DNA of 64,000 nucleotides from CAXBES01 sp963974915 (GCA_963974915.1 CAXBES010000009.1:87823-151822); one strand, 5' to 3'. Positions 17,482-27,458 are shown, counted from the first letter of the stretch. The notes: generated from the sequence alone by a model not told the origin. Numbers and translations are program-made.

Positions 17482-19454
17482 ATCGTTGAAATATTAATGG
17501 TTATAGAAGTACCTTGACCCGGTTTTGTATCCCAGTTAATAGTACCATCTAAAAATTCTACTCTACTTTTTATACTTTTAAGTCCGAGGCCACCCTTCTC
17601 CAATGCCTTTTCATGATCGAACCCCACTCCGTCGTCTTCAATAATTAGATTTACTTCTTCTTTATAGCCTATTAATTGAATGAGCACATTTTTAGCCTGA
17701 GCATGTTTTCTAATATTAGACACAATTTCCTGTACCAATCGATAGATCATTACCTCTTTTGTAGTTTCAATTTTTAACGGAAGATTGCTTATTTCAACAT
17801 TGGTTTTAAGACCTTGTTCTGTTAAGTGTTCTCCAACGTCTTCTAGAGCTCCTTTTAGCCCCGATATGGTAAGTGCATGAGGCATCATATTGTGCGAAAT
17901 TCTTCTTACTTCCAGACATGCTTCATCGATCAGGTCATTGGTTTTTCCGGTAAGATTTAATCTTTCCAGCTGCTCAATTTCAGATTGTATAGAGGTGAAA
18001 TGAGCCTTAACTGTGGCGAGTAGACCACCTAAACTGTCATGGAGGTCTTTTGCGATCCTAAGCCGTTCGGCTTCCTGCCCCTCTATCATACTGTTCATCG
18101 CCAGAAGTTTGTTCTTTTGTTGAAGCTCGGTTATTTTTTGGTTTTGAATAGATTCAGTTTGTTGGGCTATAGTTTTTTGAGATTTTAATCGATACAGAAA
18201 GAATAAAACCAGCACACCCAGTAAAAATCCGAGGAAAACTATCCCGTACTGCGTCCATCTTTTCTTCATATCTCGTTTTTCCAGTTCTAGCTTCTGTTCA
18301 CTTATTTGAAGTTCTTTTTTTTCGGTATCAAATTCTATTTCGAGCTCTGCTATATTGCGTTGCATTTTTTCAGAAGTAAGACTATCTCTAATAGAAGACT
18401 CAAGAGTTTTATATTTAAAAGCATCTTTATAATTAGATAGTTCTTCATTGGTTTGAGACAAACGAAGATATATATCCATTAGCTGAGAGGGCTTGTTTAG
18501 CGAGTCTAATTTATTCTTGGCTCTTAAAAGATAAGGAAGTGCTTTTTCCTGCTCGTTAATATTTCGGTAAGCATCGGTTAACGCGATGGTGGTATGAACA
18601 TAAGAGTTTATACTGTTTAAGCTATCACTTATTTTTATCGCTTCCTTATATCTGGGAATATGCTCGGGGGCAATTTTGTTTGCGAAAATCGCCTTTATAG
18701 GCATATGTCCTGCGGGCGTATTAGGATTTGCATCTTCGTAATGTTGCGCTAAAAGTTCGGTGTATTTTGCCAACTCTTTAGGATAATCTACCTGTGCGAA
18801 AAAATCGACGAGTATATATAACACAAATCTTTTACGGGGGGTGTTTTCGTAATTCTTGACGGCATCCCACATTTTTAAGTAGTACTTGGCTGCGGCATCA
18901 TTATCTTCTAGCATCGTTTCAAGTATTCCTTTGTTGTAGTATACGATCCAGAGTAGATCAAGATTATTGTCCTTCATTGCGAGTGGCTCGGCAATATTTA
19001 GGTGATACAAGGCTTTATCGGGTAGATTTGCCTGGAGATACGAATTCGCCAATGAAGATTGATAAATGATCACTCTGCGCTCGTCATCAAGTTTTTCACT
19101 CAAGGCAATTCCTTCTTTTTTAAGTGCGATGGCTTCAGTTAGACGACCACTTCTTGATTCACTTTTGGCATAGGAATCGTACATGCAAATTTTAGCGAGT
19201 TTTGTAGTGTCTTTAGAAAAGACATATTGAAAAAGATTAGAAGCTTTATCCGGAGCAACTTTCCGAAGAATAGCAGTGCCAAGATCATCATAAGTTGAAA
19301 TTTTTCCTTTTGTGTTTTGTGTTTTTGTTAGATTTAAAACGCTGTCTACGTATCTTTCATTAATTTCCTGAGCTGATGAAGCGTGGAAAAAAACATTTCC
19401 GAAGAAAAGAAAACAAAGGAGGATAAATTTTAATATGTAGTTAAAACAATTCAA
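17478..19454 (-). CDS. TPR-containing sensor histidine kinase 2
   Basis: 658 residues. A signal peptide (to about 28) and a periplasmic TPR superhelix (about 40-340) are followed by a coiled coil, one membrane segment (YGIVFLGFLLGVLVLFFLYR) and a HisKA_3 dimerization domain with phospho-site H472 in RIAKDLHDSLGG. A HATPase_c domain carries the N-box EIVSNIRKHA and G boxes EDDGVGFDHE and GGLGLKSI. This is the NarX/DesK-class kinase layout with a Bacteroidetes TPR sensor. It overlaps both neighbours by 4 bp. It is a close paralog of the kinase at 19451-21502, most alike in the catalytic half. Confidence 0.92.
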   Translation of the reverse strand: MNCFNYILKFILLCFLFFGNVFFHASSAQEINERYVDSVLNLTKTQNTKGKISTYDDLGTAILRKVAPDKASNLFQYVFSKDTTKLAKICMYDSYAKSESRSGRLTEAIALKKEGIALSEKLDDERRVIIYQSSLANSYLQANLPDKALYHLNIAEPLAMKDNNLDLLWIVYYNKGILETMLEDNDAAAKYYLKMWDAVKNYENTPRKRFVLYILVDFFAQVDYPKELAKYTELLAQHYEDANPNTPAGHMPIKAIFANKIAPEHIPRYKEAIKISDSLNSINSYVHTTIALTDAYRNINEQEKALPYLLRAKNKLDSLNKPSQLMDIYLRLSQTNEELSNYKDAFKYKTLESSIRDSLTSEKMQRNIAELEIEFDTEKKELQISEQKLELEKRDMKKRWTQYGIVFLGFLLGVLVLFFLYRLKSQKTIAQQTESIQNQKITELQQKNKLLAMNSMIEGQEAERLRIAKDLHDSLGGLLATVKAHFTSIQSEIEQLERLNLTGKTNDLIDEACLEVRRISHNMMPHALTISGLKGALEDVGEHLTEQGLKTNVEISNLPLKIETTKEVMIYRLVQEIVSNIRKHAQAKNVLIQLIGYKEEVNLIIEDDGVGFDHEKALEKGGLGLKSIKSRVEFLDGTINWDTKPGQGTSITINISTI

Positions 19455-21502
19455 TTTACCGGAATATTAATAGTTAAAGAGGTTCCTTCGTTAATCTTGG
19501 TGTCCCAATCAATGGTCCCATCTAGAAATTCTACACGACTGTTAATGCTTTTAAGTCCTAAGCCCCCATTTGCGATAGCTTTGTCGTAATCGAAACCCTT
19601 ACCGTCATCTTCCACCAGAATTGATATTTCTCCGTTATGTCCCAAGACCTGAATTAGAATCGAACCGGCATCGGCGTGTTTTCTAATATTCGAGTTAATT
19701 TCCTGTATAAGTCTGTAGATCATTACTTCCTTCGTATTGTCTATTTTAGAAGTGAGGCCCTTAACTTCCACGGTTGTGTTGTAACCTTCCTGATTTAGGC
19801 GTTCACCTAAGTCCTCAATAGCTCCCTTTAGGCCTGAGATGCTCAAGGCGTGCGGCATCATATTGTGAGAAATACGACGCACTTCAATACAGGCTTCATC
19901 AATAAGCGCATCGGTTTTTTTGGCAGCGATTTGTTGTTTTAACTCTTCGTTTTCGTTTTGAACCGTTGTGAAATGCGCTTTCACTGTACTTAATAAACCT
20001 CCTAAACTATCGTGCAGATCTTTAGCGATCCGTAAACGTTCTACTTCCTGTCCCTCGATCATACTGTTAAGAGCCGTTAGTTTATTGTTTTGTTGTAATT
20101 CTGTTATTTTTTGTTGCTGAATGGCTTTATTTTTCTCTGAAATTGTTCGCTGGTATTTTAGTCTTTTTCTAAAAAAAACAAATAGCATCGTAGCAAAAAC
20201 TCCGGAAGCAATAAGGCCGACGAGAATTAAATTTTTCTGACGGTTTTTTTGATCGATTACCAGTTGTTGTTCTGCCTCCTTTTTGTCGAATTCGTACTGC
20301 ATTCCCACCTGAGTGATCTTGCGAATATTCTTTTCATTGAATACCGAATCTTTAATTTTTGTGTACAATTCGTGATTTTCGAGCGATTCCTTATAATTTC
20401 CTAACCTGTTGTGAGCATCGTAAAGACAATTACAAGACTTTATTATAAAGTCCGAGTCATTAATGTTGAGTGCAATGGCTTTTCCTCTTTCACAGTAAGC
20501 GAGCGCTTCTGAAGTCTTATTTTGTGCATTATAAAGAAGCCCTAACATAGTGTAACTTTCCATTAGTCCGCGCTCAGAGCCTATAGTGGTATATGTATCA
20601 ATAGCTTTTTCGTAACTTGATAAGGCCTTGTCATAATCTCCAATTTCGAAATTCGCCATGCCGATTAGAAGATCGGAAGTCGCAATAAAACGGTCGGGTA
20701 GTCCATTGTCGATCTTCATCTGTTTAGCTTCTTCTAATACTTTCAAGCCTTCTGCAATTTCCCCTTTTTTAATAAGAAGATCACCCATATTAGAATAGAC
20801 TATGGCGGCATTACCATTGTCACCTAATTCGAGTGCCGCTTTGTATCCTGCTTCGTAAAATGGCACGGCTTGGTCGTAGTCTTCAATCTGACTGTGTAAA
20901 TTGGCTAAGCTGTTGTTAAGTACTAGATTCTGACCTTTATACTTTCTAATATCTTCTTTGGCTAATTGAAGGGTATCAATTCCGTCTAAAATGGTTTTCG
21001 CTTCAATGTGGGTAGAAATTGCGAGAATTACAGCTCCCAGCTTTCGGTATGCGCCTCCTTTTGTAGATAAGATCGAAGCTTGTAATAATGGTTCATTCAG
21101 GTCTTTAGAATAATTGAAAGCATTATCCAGAGACAACAAACATGAATCCATTTTAGAATTGAAAAAATAATAATTTCCTATCGAATAATAAGCATGAGCG
21201 TATAATCTTGGCTGATTACCAATTTTTGAAATGTCTATGGCCTTGTCAATCAAAGCGCGCGTAGGTTTTGTATATCTCTTTTCACCGGCGAGACGTACTA
21301 ACTTTTCTATTTTATCAAAATTTCCCGGGATGGTATCCAGCGTTTTAAAAACAGAATCGATATACTGTTTGTTGATCGTTTCTTTTGTTTGGGCATGCGA
21401 AATGAACCCCATTCCAATTAAAAACACCAAAATGATAAAACCTTTTTTGAATGAATCCTTTAGGTAAGCATTTAGAAAACAGAAAAGTAATGTTTGTTTC
21501 AA
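19451..21502 (-). CDS. TPR-containing sensor histidine kinase 1
   Basis: 683 residues. The order is an N-terminal signal or membrane anchor (about 20-38), TPR repeats (about 80-390, for example GNAAIVYSNMGDLLIKKGEI), a membrane segment near 425-443 (LILVGLIASGVFATMLFVFF), HisKA_3 with H497 in RIAKDLHDSLGG, and HATPase_c to the end (EINSNIRKHA, EDDGKGFDYD). It heads the operon and overlaps the next kinase by 4 bp. Both kinases keep intact catalytic motifs, so neither looks degenerate. They may sense different proteins or peptides through diverged TPR regions. Confidence 0.92.
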   Translation of the reverse strand: MKQTLLFCFLNAYLKDSFKKGFIILVFLIGMGFISHAQTKETINKQYIDSVFKTLDTIPGNFDKIEKLVRLAGEKRYTKPTRALIDKAIDISKIGNQPRLYAHAYYSIGNYYFFNSKMDSCLLSLDNAFNYSKDLNEPLLQASILSTKGGAYRKLGAVILAISTHIEAKTILDGIDTLQLAKEDIRKYKGQNLVLNNSLANLHSQIEDYDQAVPFYEAGYKAALELGDNGNAAIVYSNMGDLLIKKGEIAEGLKVLEEAKQMKIDNGLPDRFIATSDLLIGMANFEIGDYDKALSSYEKAIDTYTTIGSERGLMESYTMLGLLYNAQNKTSEALAYCERGKAIALNINDSDFIIKSCNCLYDAHNRLGNYKESLENHELYTKIKDSVFNEKNIRKITQVGMQYEFDKKEAEQQLVIDQKNRQKNLILVGLIASGVFATMLFVFFRKRLKYQRTISEKNKAIQQQKITELQQNNKLTALNSMIEGQEVERLRIAKDLHDSLGGLLSTVKAHFTTVQNENEELKQQIAAKKTDALIDEACIEVRRISHNMMPHALSISGLKGAIEDLGERLNQEGYNTTVEVKGLTSKIDNTKEVMIYRLIQEINSNIRKHADAGSILIQVLGHNGEISILVEDDGKGFDYDKAIANGGLGLKSINSRVEFLDGTIDWDTKINEGTSLTINIPVN

Positions 21503-21558
21503 TTGAAATTAAATTGATGGATATCTCTTTCTAATTTAGTTAATTATTTTTTAATCAC

Positions 21559-22095
21559 TTATCGAGTCTTCATAGCTATCTTAATCGTAAAAGCACCTTC
21601 ACTAAGTGCGTCGGCACCCGTGACACCAATCACGACACGATAAGGATTGTTAATAGCAACAAGATTAGTAACGGTTCTTGTGTGGTCCTGCGGGGGTTTC
21701 CCCACAAAGTTACGCTCTCTCTTATGATCTACTTCGCAACGAATACAACTAGGGAGGTTCGGTACAAGATCACTACTGTTTACTCCAATTTCGTAGGCGT
21801 AAAGACTAAGGTTAGTATTAGGATTATTCGGAATAACAGTTACGGTCATTTCACTGTATTTGGGAATAACCCCCGTAAAAAATAGATGTTTACCTGTAAA
21901 TTTATTTTTTTGAGTTTCCGGGAAGCAAGCATTAGAGCTATTCCATGCCCAGGAAAGATCATTTAGAACGATTCCTTCGGAAAGATCACCCGAGTAAACT
22001 ACTTCCTGGTTGGGTACAGGTTCAATACTGTAAACTTTGGGCTGTGCCTTCATAAATATTGAAGAGCATAACAGAATCAACAGTAAATTTTTCAT
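21559..22095 (-). CDS. Secreted beta-sandwich-like protein, unknown
   Basis: 178 residues with a signal peptide ending FMKAQ (18). Strand-rich segments such as TNLSLYAYEIG and NPYRVVIGVTGA resemble bacterial pre-peptidase C-terminal (PPC) beta-sandwich domains. Several cysteines (C58 region, C118, C121) could form disulfides. It lies between receptor 2 (185 bp upstream) and the kinase operon (56 bp downstream) on the same strand. It may be a secreted signal or partner of this cluster; this is inference from position only. Confidence 0.6.
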   Translation of the reverse strand: MKNLLLILLCSSIFMKAQPKVYSIEPVPNQEVVYSGDLSEGIVLNDLSWAWNSSNACFPETQKNKFTGKHLFFTGVIPKYSEMTVTVIPNNPNTNLSLYAYEIGVNSSDLVPNLPSCIRCEVDHKRERNFVGKPPQDHTRTVTNLVAINNPYRVVIGVTGADALSEGAFTIKIAMKTR

Positions 22096-22280
22096 CGTAT
22101 GTATTTTTGAAGGTATTAGCTAATGTAACCCTTCACTTAGTTAGGAGTATCAAAGAATTCTATTAGTAAGAAAAAATACCGGAATTCTGGTAGGAATTAA
22201 CTTCAAATAATGGTTCTCTATCCAAAAACTCTAGAGTGTAATAGATTAAAGGAAGTCTGTGGGAAGTGTTTCCGTAGTAA

Positions 22281-24833
22281 TTAAAACAATAGTTGAAAAG
22301 AGAAATTAGGCGTGAAACCTAACGAAATTTCTTCAATCTTATTGACACGGTTCTCTCCGTTTTCATCAATGTCTATCGCATATCTAATATTGATAGTGTT
22401 CTTGTCGTCAAACACATTCAAAATTGCAAAATTTATCTTCGCATCAAACTTTTCTGAAATATTCCAAAGGTATTCTGCAGAGAGATTGGTTCTAAAGTAA
22501 GCAGGTAAACGCTCTGCATTGGGAGGATTGTACCTAATAGAAGTGACCCCTTCATCTGTTACGATCTCATTACCGGAAACAGGTGTGGTATACGGTTTGC
22601 CACTGTGCCAGTTAATACCTAAGGCAAGTTTCAAGTTGTTTATTGTATAGGTACTCGCCAGGCTTATTGAATGTTCAATTTCTGCATTGTTGGGAAAACC
22701 TGAAGGTTCTAATTCATCAAAGCTGTAATTATTGTCCATAAAACTGTAAGTAAACCAGGTGCTAAACGTTTTACTCTTCTTATTAAGCACAAATTCCATT
22801 CCCTTTACTTCATAACTACCCAGACTATTTACAAACTGGAATTGGTTTTGAAATCCCTGATTTGACGTTGTAATACCATCAACAATCTTATAATATCCTT
22901 CCAAGTTAATAAACCAATTAAACTTGTTGTAAACCAAGCCCAAAGAGACCTGTTTGCTGGTTATGATCGGAATATCATCGTTATTCGCTAATATCCATCG
23001 TCGCTTCTCAACCCCTAAGAAATCACTTTCGAAATCTATGCGCTGCGTGGAGGACTGACTTTTAAATTCACCCAAAGTCTCGATGGCAAAACCACCACCT
23101 AGTTTCTGATGTACGCTAAGTCGGGGTTCGGCAATAAATTTCTGAAATTTAGAGTAGTAATTGCCGCGTACTCCAAAATTAACATGGGTTTTTTCATTTT
23201 CGGCTTGATACTGCATATTTGCGAACACAACATGGGTTCGGAGCACTTTTTTCTCGAATATTCTGAATCGGGGTAAATTTACATCCTGAGTATTCGAAAT
23301 ACCGATTTCCGAAAAGTGATAACCTGTTTGTAGCGTATTTCTATCGCTAAGTGTGATGGAAGCATCGATCTTTATCCCTGTGTCTATTACTTCATTTTTT
23401 TGCTGTTGTCTTTGTGTAGTCAAGATATCTTCGTTTACAGCATCAAGAACATAATAACTGCCATAGGCCAGAGTAGTAGTTTCCATATTCGGGTTCCAGA
23501 TATGTTTCCAGCTAATTCCTCCAAGAAGACTGCGTTGTTCTAACATACTTGTTTCTGAAATTGAAGAACTTTCCAGACTTTCTGTAAATTCAACCGAGTT
23601 ATCGATCGTTAAAAAATTGAGTCTGAAGCTATCTTTTTCTGAAAAGTCCCATAAAAATTTAGTGCTGAGGTCGTAAAAATTAAAATCTTCTTCGGAAGTA
23701 ACCTGAGCCCCTTGGGCGTCATTCTGTACGTTGGTGATCTCACTATCTTGAAAGATCCTTTCGGTATAAATATCGAAAACTGGGGATTTTAAAAAATTGG
23801 TAATTCCTCTTCTTCCCGATATTTGCACTCCAAATTTTTCTGACAGGGGTATTTCGGCGTAGGCTTGAGTATTAATTAGATTAAAACCCACCCCTCCTGA
23901 AAATTTATTCGTGATCTTATTTCTTGATCTAATGTCGATCACCCCGGAAGTGTTTTCACCATATCTGGGATTCGTCCCATTTTTATACAAGGTCATTTTT
24001 TTAGTTAGATCCGGGTTAAAAGCAGAGATCAATCCAAAGAAATGTCCGCTTTGATACATCTTAATATCGTCCCAGAAGATCCCGTTTTCAACGTGAGTTC
24101 CACCGCGAATATTTATATTGGAAATTGTTTCATCCACACTTTCTACACCCGGAATAGCTTGTGCAATTTGAAGTACATCACCTTCTACTTGTCCGGGGAG
24201 TAAGCCAAAATCTTCAGTGTTAATTAAAAAAGAGCCGTCCAATTGTTTGCTTATCCCTTTGGTGAGATACCCGGTGATAGAAATTTGATTTAAGATTGAA
24301 ATTTCGGGATATATAAAGATCTCGCTACAGGTAGTTGTTAAATTTATTACAGGAAACATCAACGTACTATAACCCAGATGCTGTATGGTGATCCTTTCAG
24401 AGTTAAGGTTGTTAGGAATATAGAATAGCCCTTCAGAATTAGTTATGGCAGAAAATGAATTATTGTCGCTAACTACGGTAGCACCTTCCAACGGCTGACC
24501 GCTTAAAGCATCGATTATTTTTCCGCAGTAAGTATTGTTATTTTTTAATACCACAGTAACATACCGATCGTCTATCTGCGTGAAAAGTAAAGGGGTATTG
24601 GAAGAAAGGTAGTTAAGTACACCGGGTAAAGAAAGTTCTTGGTCGGGCGCACTAATAACTATATTTTCAACATCCTTAGGGGCAAAAGAAAAACGAATCG
24701 AATGTTTTTCCTCGAGCGTCAGCATAAAAGTCGTCAAAGATATCCTGTCACCATCTTGTGCCTGCAATTTGGTACAGAACATAATAACGACGAATATGTA
24801 TAGAAAACTATGCTTACTTAGGCTCTTTGGCAT
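22281..24833 (-). CDS. TonB-dependent receptor with STN domain (module 2)
   Basis: 850 residues. The signal peptide ends near TKLQAQ (26). An STN domain (about 28-100), a carboxypeptidase-regulatory-like domain (CGKIIDALSGQPLEGATVV, about 103-185), a plug with QAIPGVESVDETISNINIRG, and a barrel ending GFTPNFSFQLLF follow. It overlaps the upstream fecR by 20 bp. Identity with receptor 1 is obvious by eye in the plug and C-terminal barrel (both have QSGHFFGLISAFNP and a WHSG/YHSG-LPYT-like block). The ligand is unknown. Confidence 0.9.
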   Translation of the reverse strand: MPKSLSKHSFLYIFVVIMFCTKLQAQDGDRISLTTFMLTLEEKHSIRFSFAPKDVENIVISAPDQELSLPGVLNYLSSNTPLLFTQIDDRYVTVVLKNNNTYCGKIIDALSGQPLEGATVVSDNNSFSAITNSEGLFYIPNNLNSERITIQHLGYSTLMFPVINLTTTCSEIFIYPEISILNQISITGYLTKGISKQLDGSFLINTEDFGLLPGQVEGDVLQIAQAIPGVESVDETISNINIRGGTHVENGIFWDDIKMYQSGHFFGLISAFNPDLTKKMTLYKNGTNPRYGENTSGVIDIRSRNKITNKFSGGVGFNLINTQAYAEIPLSEKFGVQISGRRGITNFLKSPVFDIYTERIFQDSEITNVQNDAQGAQVTSEEDFNFYDLSTKFLWDFSEKDSFRLNFLTIDNSVEFTESLESSSISETSMLEQRSLLGGISWKHIWNPNMETTTLAYGSYYVLDAVNEDILTTQRQQQKNEVIDTGIKIDASITLSDRNTLQTGYHFSEIGISNTQDVNLPRFRIFEKKVLRTHVVFANMQYQAENEKTHVNFGVRGNYYSKFQKFIAEPRLSVHQKLGGGFAIETLGEFKSQSSTQRIDFESDFLGVEKRRWILANNDDIPIITSKQVSLGLVYNKFNWFINLEGYYKIVDGITTSNQGFQNQFQFVNSLGSYEVKGMEFVLNKKSKTFSTWFTYSFMDNNYSFDELEPSGFPNNAEIEHSISLASTYTINNLKLALGINWHSGKPYTTPVSGNEIVTDEGVTSIRYNPPNAERLPAYFRTNLSAEYLWNISEKFDAKINFAILNVFDDKNTINIRYAIDIDENGENRVNKIEEISLGFTPNFSFQLLF

Positions 24834-25755
24834 AAATGGTTACACTTTCTCCTTCAATAGTAAAAGCAAGTTGTAACGGTTCACATATAGATTTTAACGC
24901 CAGATCGAGATCTGAATGCGTGAAACTTCCTGTAAAACGACGATTTGTATTACTAAATTTTGCGGTTAATTTAATAGGATACTGTCTTTTTAATTCTTCT
25001 AGGACCGAACTCAGGGAAGCATTGGTAAAACTGCTTTCATTGGCTGTCCAGCTTGGTGAGGACGCTTTAAAATTATCGTGATCTAAAAGGTTGCCATCTT
25101 CTATTTGAAGGCGCGTCCCTTGTGGTAATTTGATGATAGTATCGTTGAAAGCAACACTTACCAGGCCTTCGAAGCACTCAATTTTAAACGCGTTGTCTCT
25201 TGCATAAACATTGAATTGAGTACCCAGAACTGCTACGGTTCCCAAGGCAGTCTCCACTGTAAATTTACTTCCTTTGCTCACCTTAAAAAAGGCTTCGCCT
25301 TCGAGTTCGAGCGCTCTTTCTTTATTCCAATTCTTTTTATTATAGGTGAGTGTAGAACTTGAGTTTAAAATAAACTCAGATCCATCCGGGAGGGAATAGT
25401 TTTCTTTTTGCGCGATATCTGTACTAACAGTATCGTTCAATGTGCCCAAAAATATATAGCTCATAAAAACCACAACAAGTACTGCGGCGACACTATAAAT
25501 TATGGACTTGATAGGAAGTTTTCTCGTTTTATTTTCTTCGGAAAGGGTTCCGGGCCGGTCTAATTTAGAACGGATAATACGATAATTTGCTTCACTATTA
25601 ACCTCCGGTACCTCTAAGCGCGAAGCCGAAGCCGAAATTTTTAAATAGTCTTCGTACTCTTTAGACGCCTTTAATTGCTCAATTTCTTGGGCAGAAGCTT
25701 CTCCGTTTAGCCATTTGTGTAATATATAATCTTTTTCCATCATTCTATCGTTCAA
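24814..25755 (-). CDS. FecR-family anti-sigma factor (module 2)
   Basis: 313 residues; M5 and M6 are possible alternative starts. The N-terminal cytoplasmic part (YILHKWLNGEASAQEIEQL) is followed by a membrane segment (about 83-103), a FecR domain (ELEGEAFFKVSKGSKFTVE) and a C-terminal DUF4974 domain (LSSVLEELKRQYPIKLTAKF). It is the counterpart of 14461-15372 and should control the sigma factor at 25789, from which it is separated by 33 bp. Confidence 0.92.
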   Translation of the reverse strand: MNDRMMEKDYILHKWLNGEASAQEIEQLKASKEYEDYLKISASASRLEVPEVNSEANYRIIRSKLDRPGTLSEENKTRKLPIKSIIYSVAAVLVVVFMSYIFLGTLNDTVSTDIAQKENYSLPDGSEFILNSSSTLTYNKKNWNKERALELEGEAFFKVSKGSKFTVETALGTVAVLGTQFNVYARDNAFKIECFEGLVSVAFNDTIIKLPQGTRLQIEDGNLLDHDNFKASSPSWTANESSFTNASLSSVLEELKRQYPIKLTAKFSNTNRRFTGSFTHSDLDLALKSICEPLQLAFTIEGESVTIYAKEPK

Positions 25756-25788
25756 ATATGTAACATTCAGGATGCTGTTTACCCTACC

Positions 25789-26298
25789 TTATATACCATT
25801 AATTTCTTGTCTTAGCGATTTGAGCGCCTGACTCATACGTTTTTCAACTGCTTTTACCGAAATATCGAATATTTGTGCGATCTCGGCATATTTTTTCCCC
25901 TCAATTCTGTTAAGTAAGAAGGCGCTTCGTTGTGCTTCGGTGAGATTATTTAGAGCATTTTGAAGCTTTAGACTAAACTGTTGCTCCTCGAAAAGAAATT
26001 CTGGCGACTGATTGTTTACTCTCTTTTCTACAGATTTTGCGTGCTTTAAAACAACCTTTTTATGTGCAACTTCATTGAGAAATGCATTGTTAGTAACAGT
26101 ATATAGATACGACTTCGCTTTTTCCTCGGGTACCTTTTGGCAATTTTGCCATAACTTTATAAAAGCGTCCTGAACCAGATCGTCTGCTTGAGCTTCATTA
26201 CCACATTTGTAGTAGATAAACCTCCAAATAGCTTTGTTTAACTCTTGGTAGATCTTATTAAAAACCGTTTCATTACAGGTTGACTGTTGCTGATTCAT
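25789..26298 (-). CDS. ECF RNA polymerase sigma factor (module 2)
   Basis: 169 residues, the same length as sigma 1. Region 2 (WRFIYYKCGNEAQADDLVQ, SYLYTVTNNAFLN) and region 4 (EGKKYAEIAQIFDISVKAVE) are clear. It diverges from two acidic lipoproteins across a 110-bp gap that contains the box shared with sigma gene 1. A TATCTTTA sequence close to the -7 consensus lies within the leader. Confidence 0.93.
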   Translation of the reverse strand: MNQQQSTCNETVFNKIYQELNKAIWRFIYYKCGNEAQADDLVQDAFIKLWQNCQKVPEEKAKSYLYTVTNNAFLNEVAHKKVVLKHAKSVEKRVNNQSPEFLFEEQQFSLKLQNALNNLTEAQRSAFLLNRIEGKKYAEIAQIFDISVKAVEKRMSQALKSLRQEINGI

Positions 26299-26347
26299 AT
26301 ATTTGTTATGTGCGCTTAAAGATATTTAAAAACTTTTTTAAAATGGC

Positions 26348-26360
26348 GGTAGGGTTTTTC
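26348..26360 (-). promoter_or_regulatory. Shared 13-bp box upstream of sigma gene 2
   Basis: The minus strand reads GAAAAACCCTACC, identical to 15988-16000 and again exactly 49 nt from the sigma start codon. Because the gap is divergent, the site could also influence the lipoprotein gene starting at 26409. Confidence 0.6.
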
Positions 26361-26408
26361 TTTAGACATATGTTTTAATAACATCAACGCCTCAAAAATA
26401 TTTCAACA

Positions 26409-27458
26409 GTGAAAGTTACTTTAAAAAATATAATATTGATAGGTTTAACTGCAGTTGGCCTTTTAACTTCTTGTCAGAAGGAAGAAGAAGAGTATATAGA
26501 CGATACTGATGAAGAAACTATTACTGCCAACTCAACATTGGCAATAAATTTGCTAAGTGCCGCCCAGAATAACGGAAGCATAGATAATATAATAGACGGA
26601 AGTAGTTGTGTGTCTATTGTACTACCAGTTAATGTGATCGCAAACGGACAGCCTTTGCTAATAGATTCTGTATCCGATCTGCAGACGATTCAGCTTATAT
26701 TTGATCAGTACCCTAATGATCTTGATGTTGTGGAAATTGTTTTTCCAATTACCATTGTGTACGAAGATTATTCCGAAGAACTGATAGAAAACCAATCACA
26801 GCTTAACATCGCAATTTCGAACTGTATAAATTTTATCGAAGACACGTTTAGCTGTATCGACTTCGAATACCCGATCTCTTGTTTTGTATATAATACGCTC
26901 AATGAACAGACCGATCGTGTTACTATGAACAATGATAACGAATGGTTCGATTATCTCGAATATTTAACAGACGAAATAGTTATTGCTATAGACTATGATA
27001 TGACGGTTATAATAGATGGAGAAAGCTTTGTTGTGAGTAGCAATCTCGATTTAGAGAATATATTCGCGCAAACTAATTGTACTGTACCAACTACAGGAGG
27101 TGGAACCCCCGATCCGGAGGTTATGGCATTGCGAAACATTATGAAAGAAGGTACCTGGTATGTTCAATTATTTCTGGATGATGGTGATGATGAAACTTCC
27201 GATTTTGCCGGATACGATTTTAATTTTATGGAAACGATTACCGTTTTCGCCACTAATGGCTCTCAAAATGTGTACGGGATTTGGGTTGTTACTTCAAGCA
27301 ATGACACACTCAATTTCGAATTTGACATGGATAGCCCTATCAATGGGGCAGATGACGATGATTATGAAGTACTCCAATTTACCGATACATCAATAACTTT
27401 TGTGACACGTGATAGTCACGGAGATATTGAAGATACACTAACATTTAATAAAAACTAA
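26409..27458 (+). CDS. Acidic surface lipoprotein with internal duplication and lipocalin-like C-terminal domain
   Basis: 349 residues starting with GTG at 26409; no usable ATG is nearby. The lipobox is LLTSC (about 19-23) followed by an acidic linker (QKEEEEYIDDTDEE), as in surface-exposed Bacteroidetes lipoproteins. Residues about 65-145 and 150-225 look like two diverged copies of one unit: both begin with Cys and a hydrophobic strand before Pro, and both end in an Asn-Cys. The C-terminal 105 residues (GTWYVQLFLDDGDDETSDF onward) match the next gene's protein. Function unknown; probable Ca or ligand binding is speculation. Confidence 0.7.
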   Translation: MKVTLKNIILIGLTAVGLLTSCQKEEEEYIDDTDEETITANSTLAINLLSAAQNNGSIDNIIDGSSCVSIVLPVNVIANGQPLLIDSVSDLQTIQLIFDQYPNDLDVVEIVFPITIVYEDYSEELIENQSQLNIAISNCINFIEDTFSCIDFEYPISCFVYNTLNEQTDRVTMNNDNEWFDYLEYLTDEIVIAIDYDMTVIIDGESFVVSSNLDLENIFAQTNCTVPTTGGGTPDPEVMALRNIMKEGTWYVQLFLDDGDDETSDFAGYDFNFMETITVFATNGSQNVYGIWVVTSSNDTLNFEFDMDSPINGADDDDYEVLQFTDTSITFVTRDSHGDIEDTLTFNKN

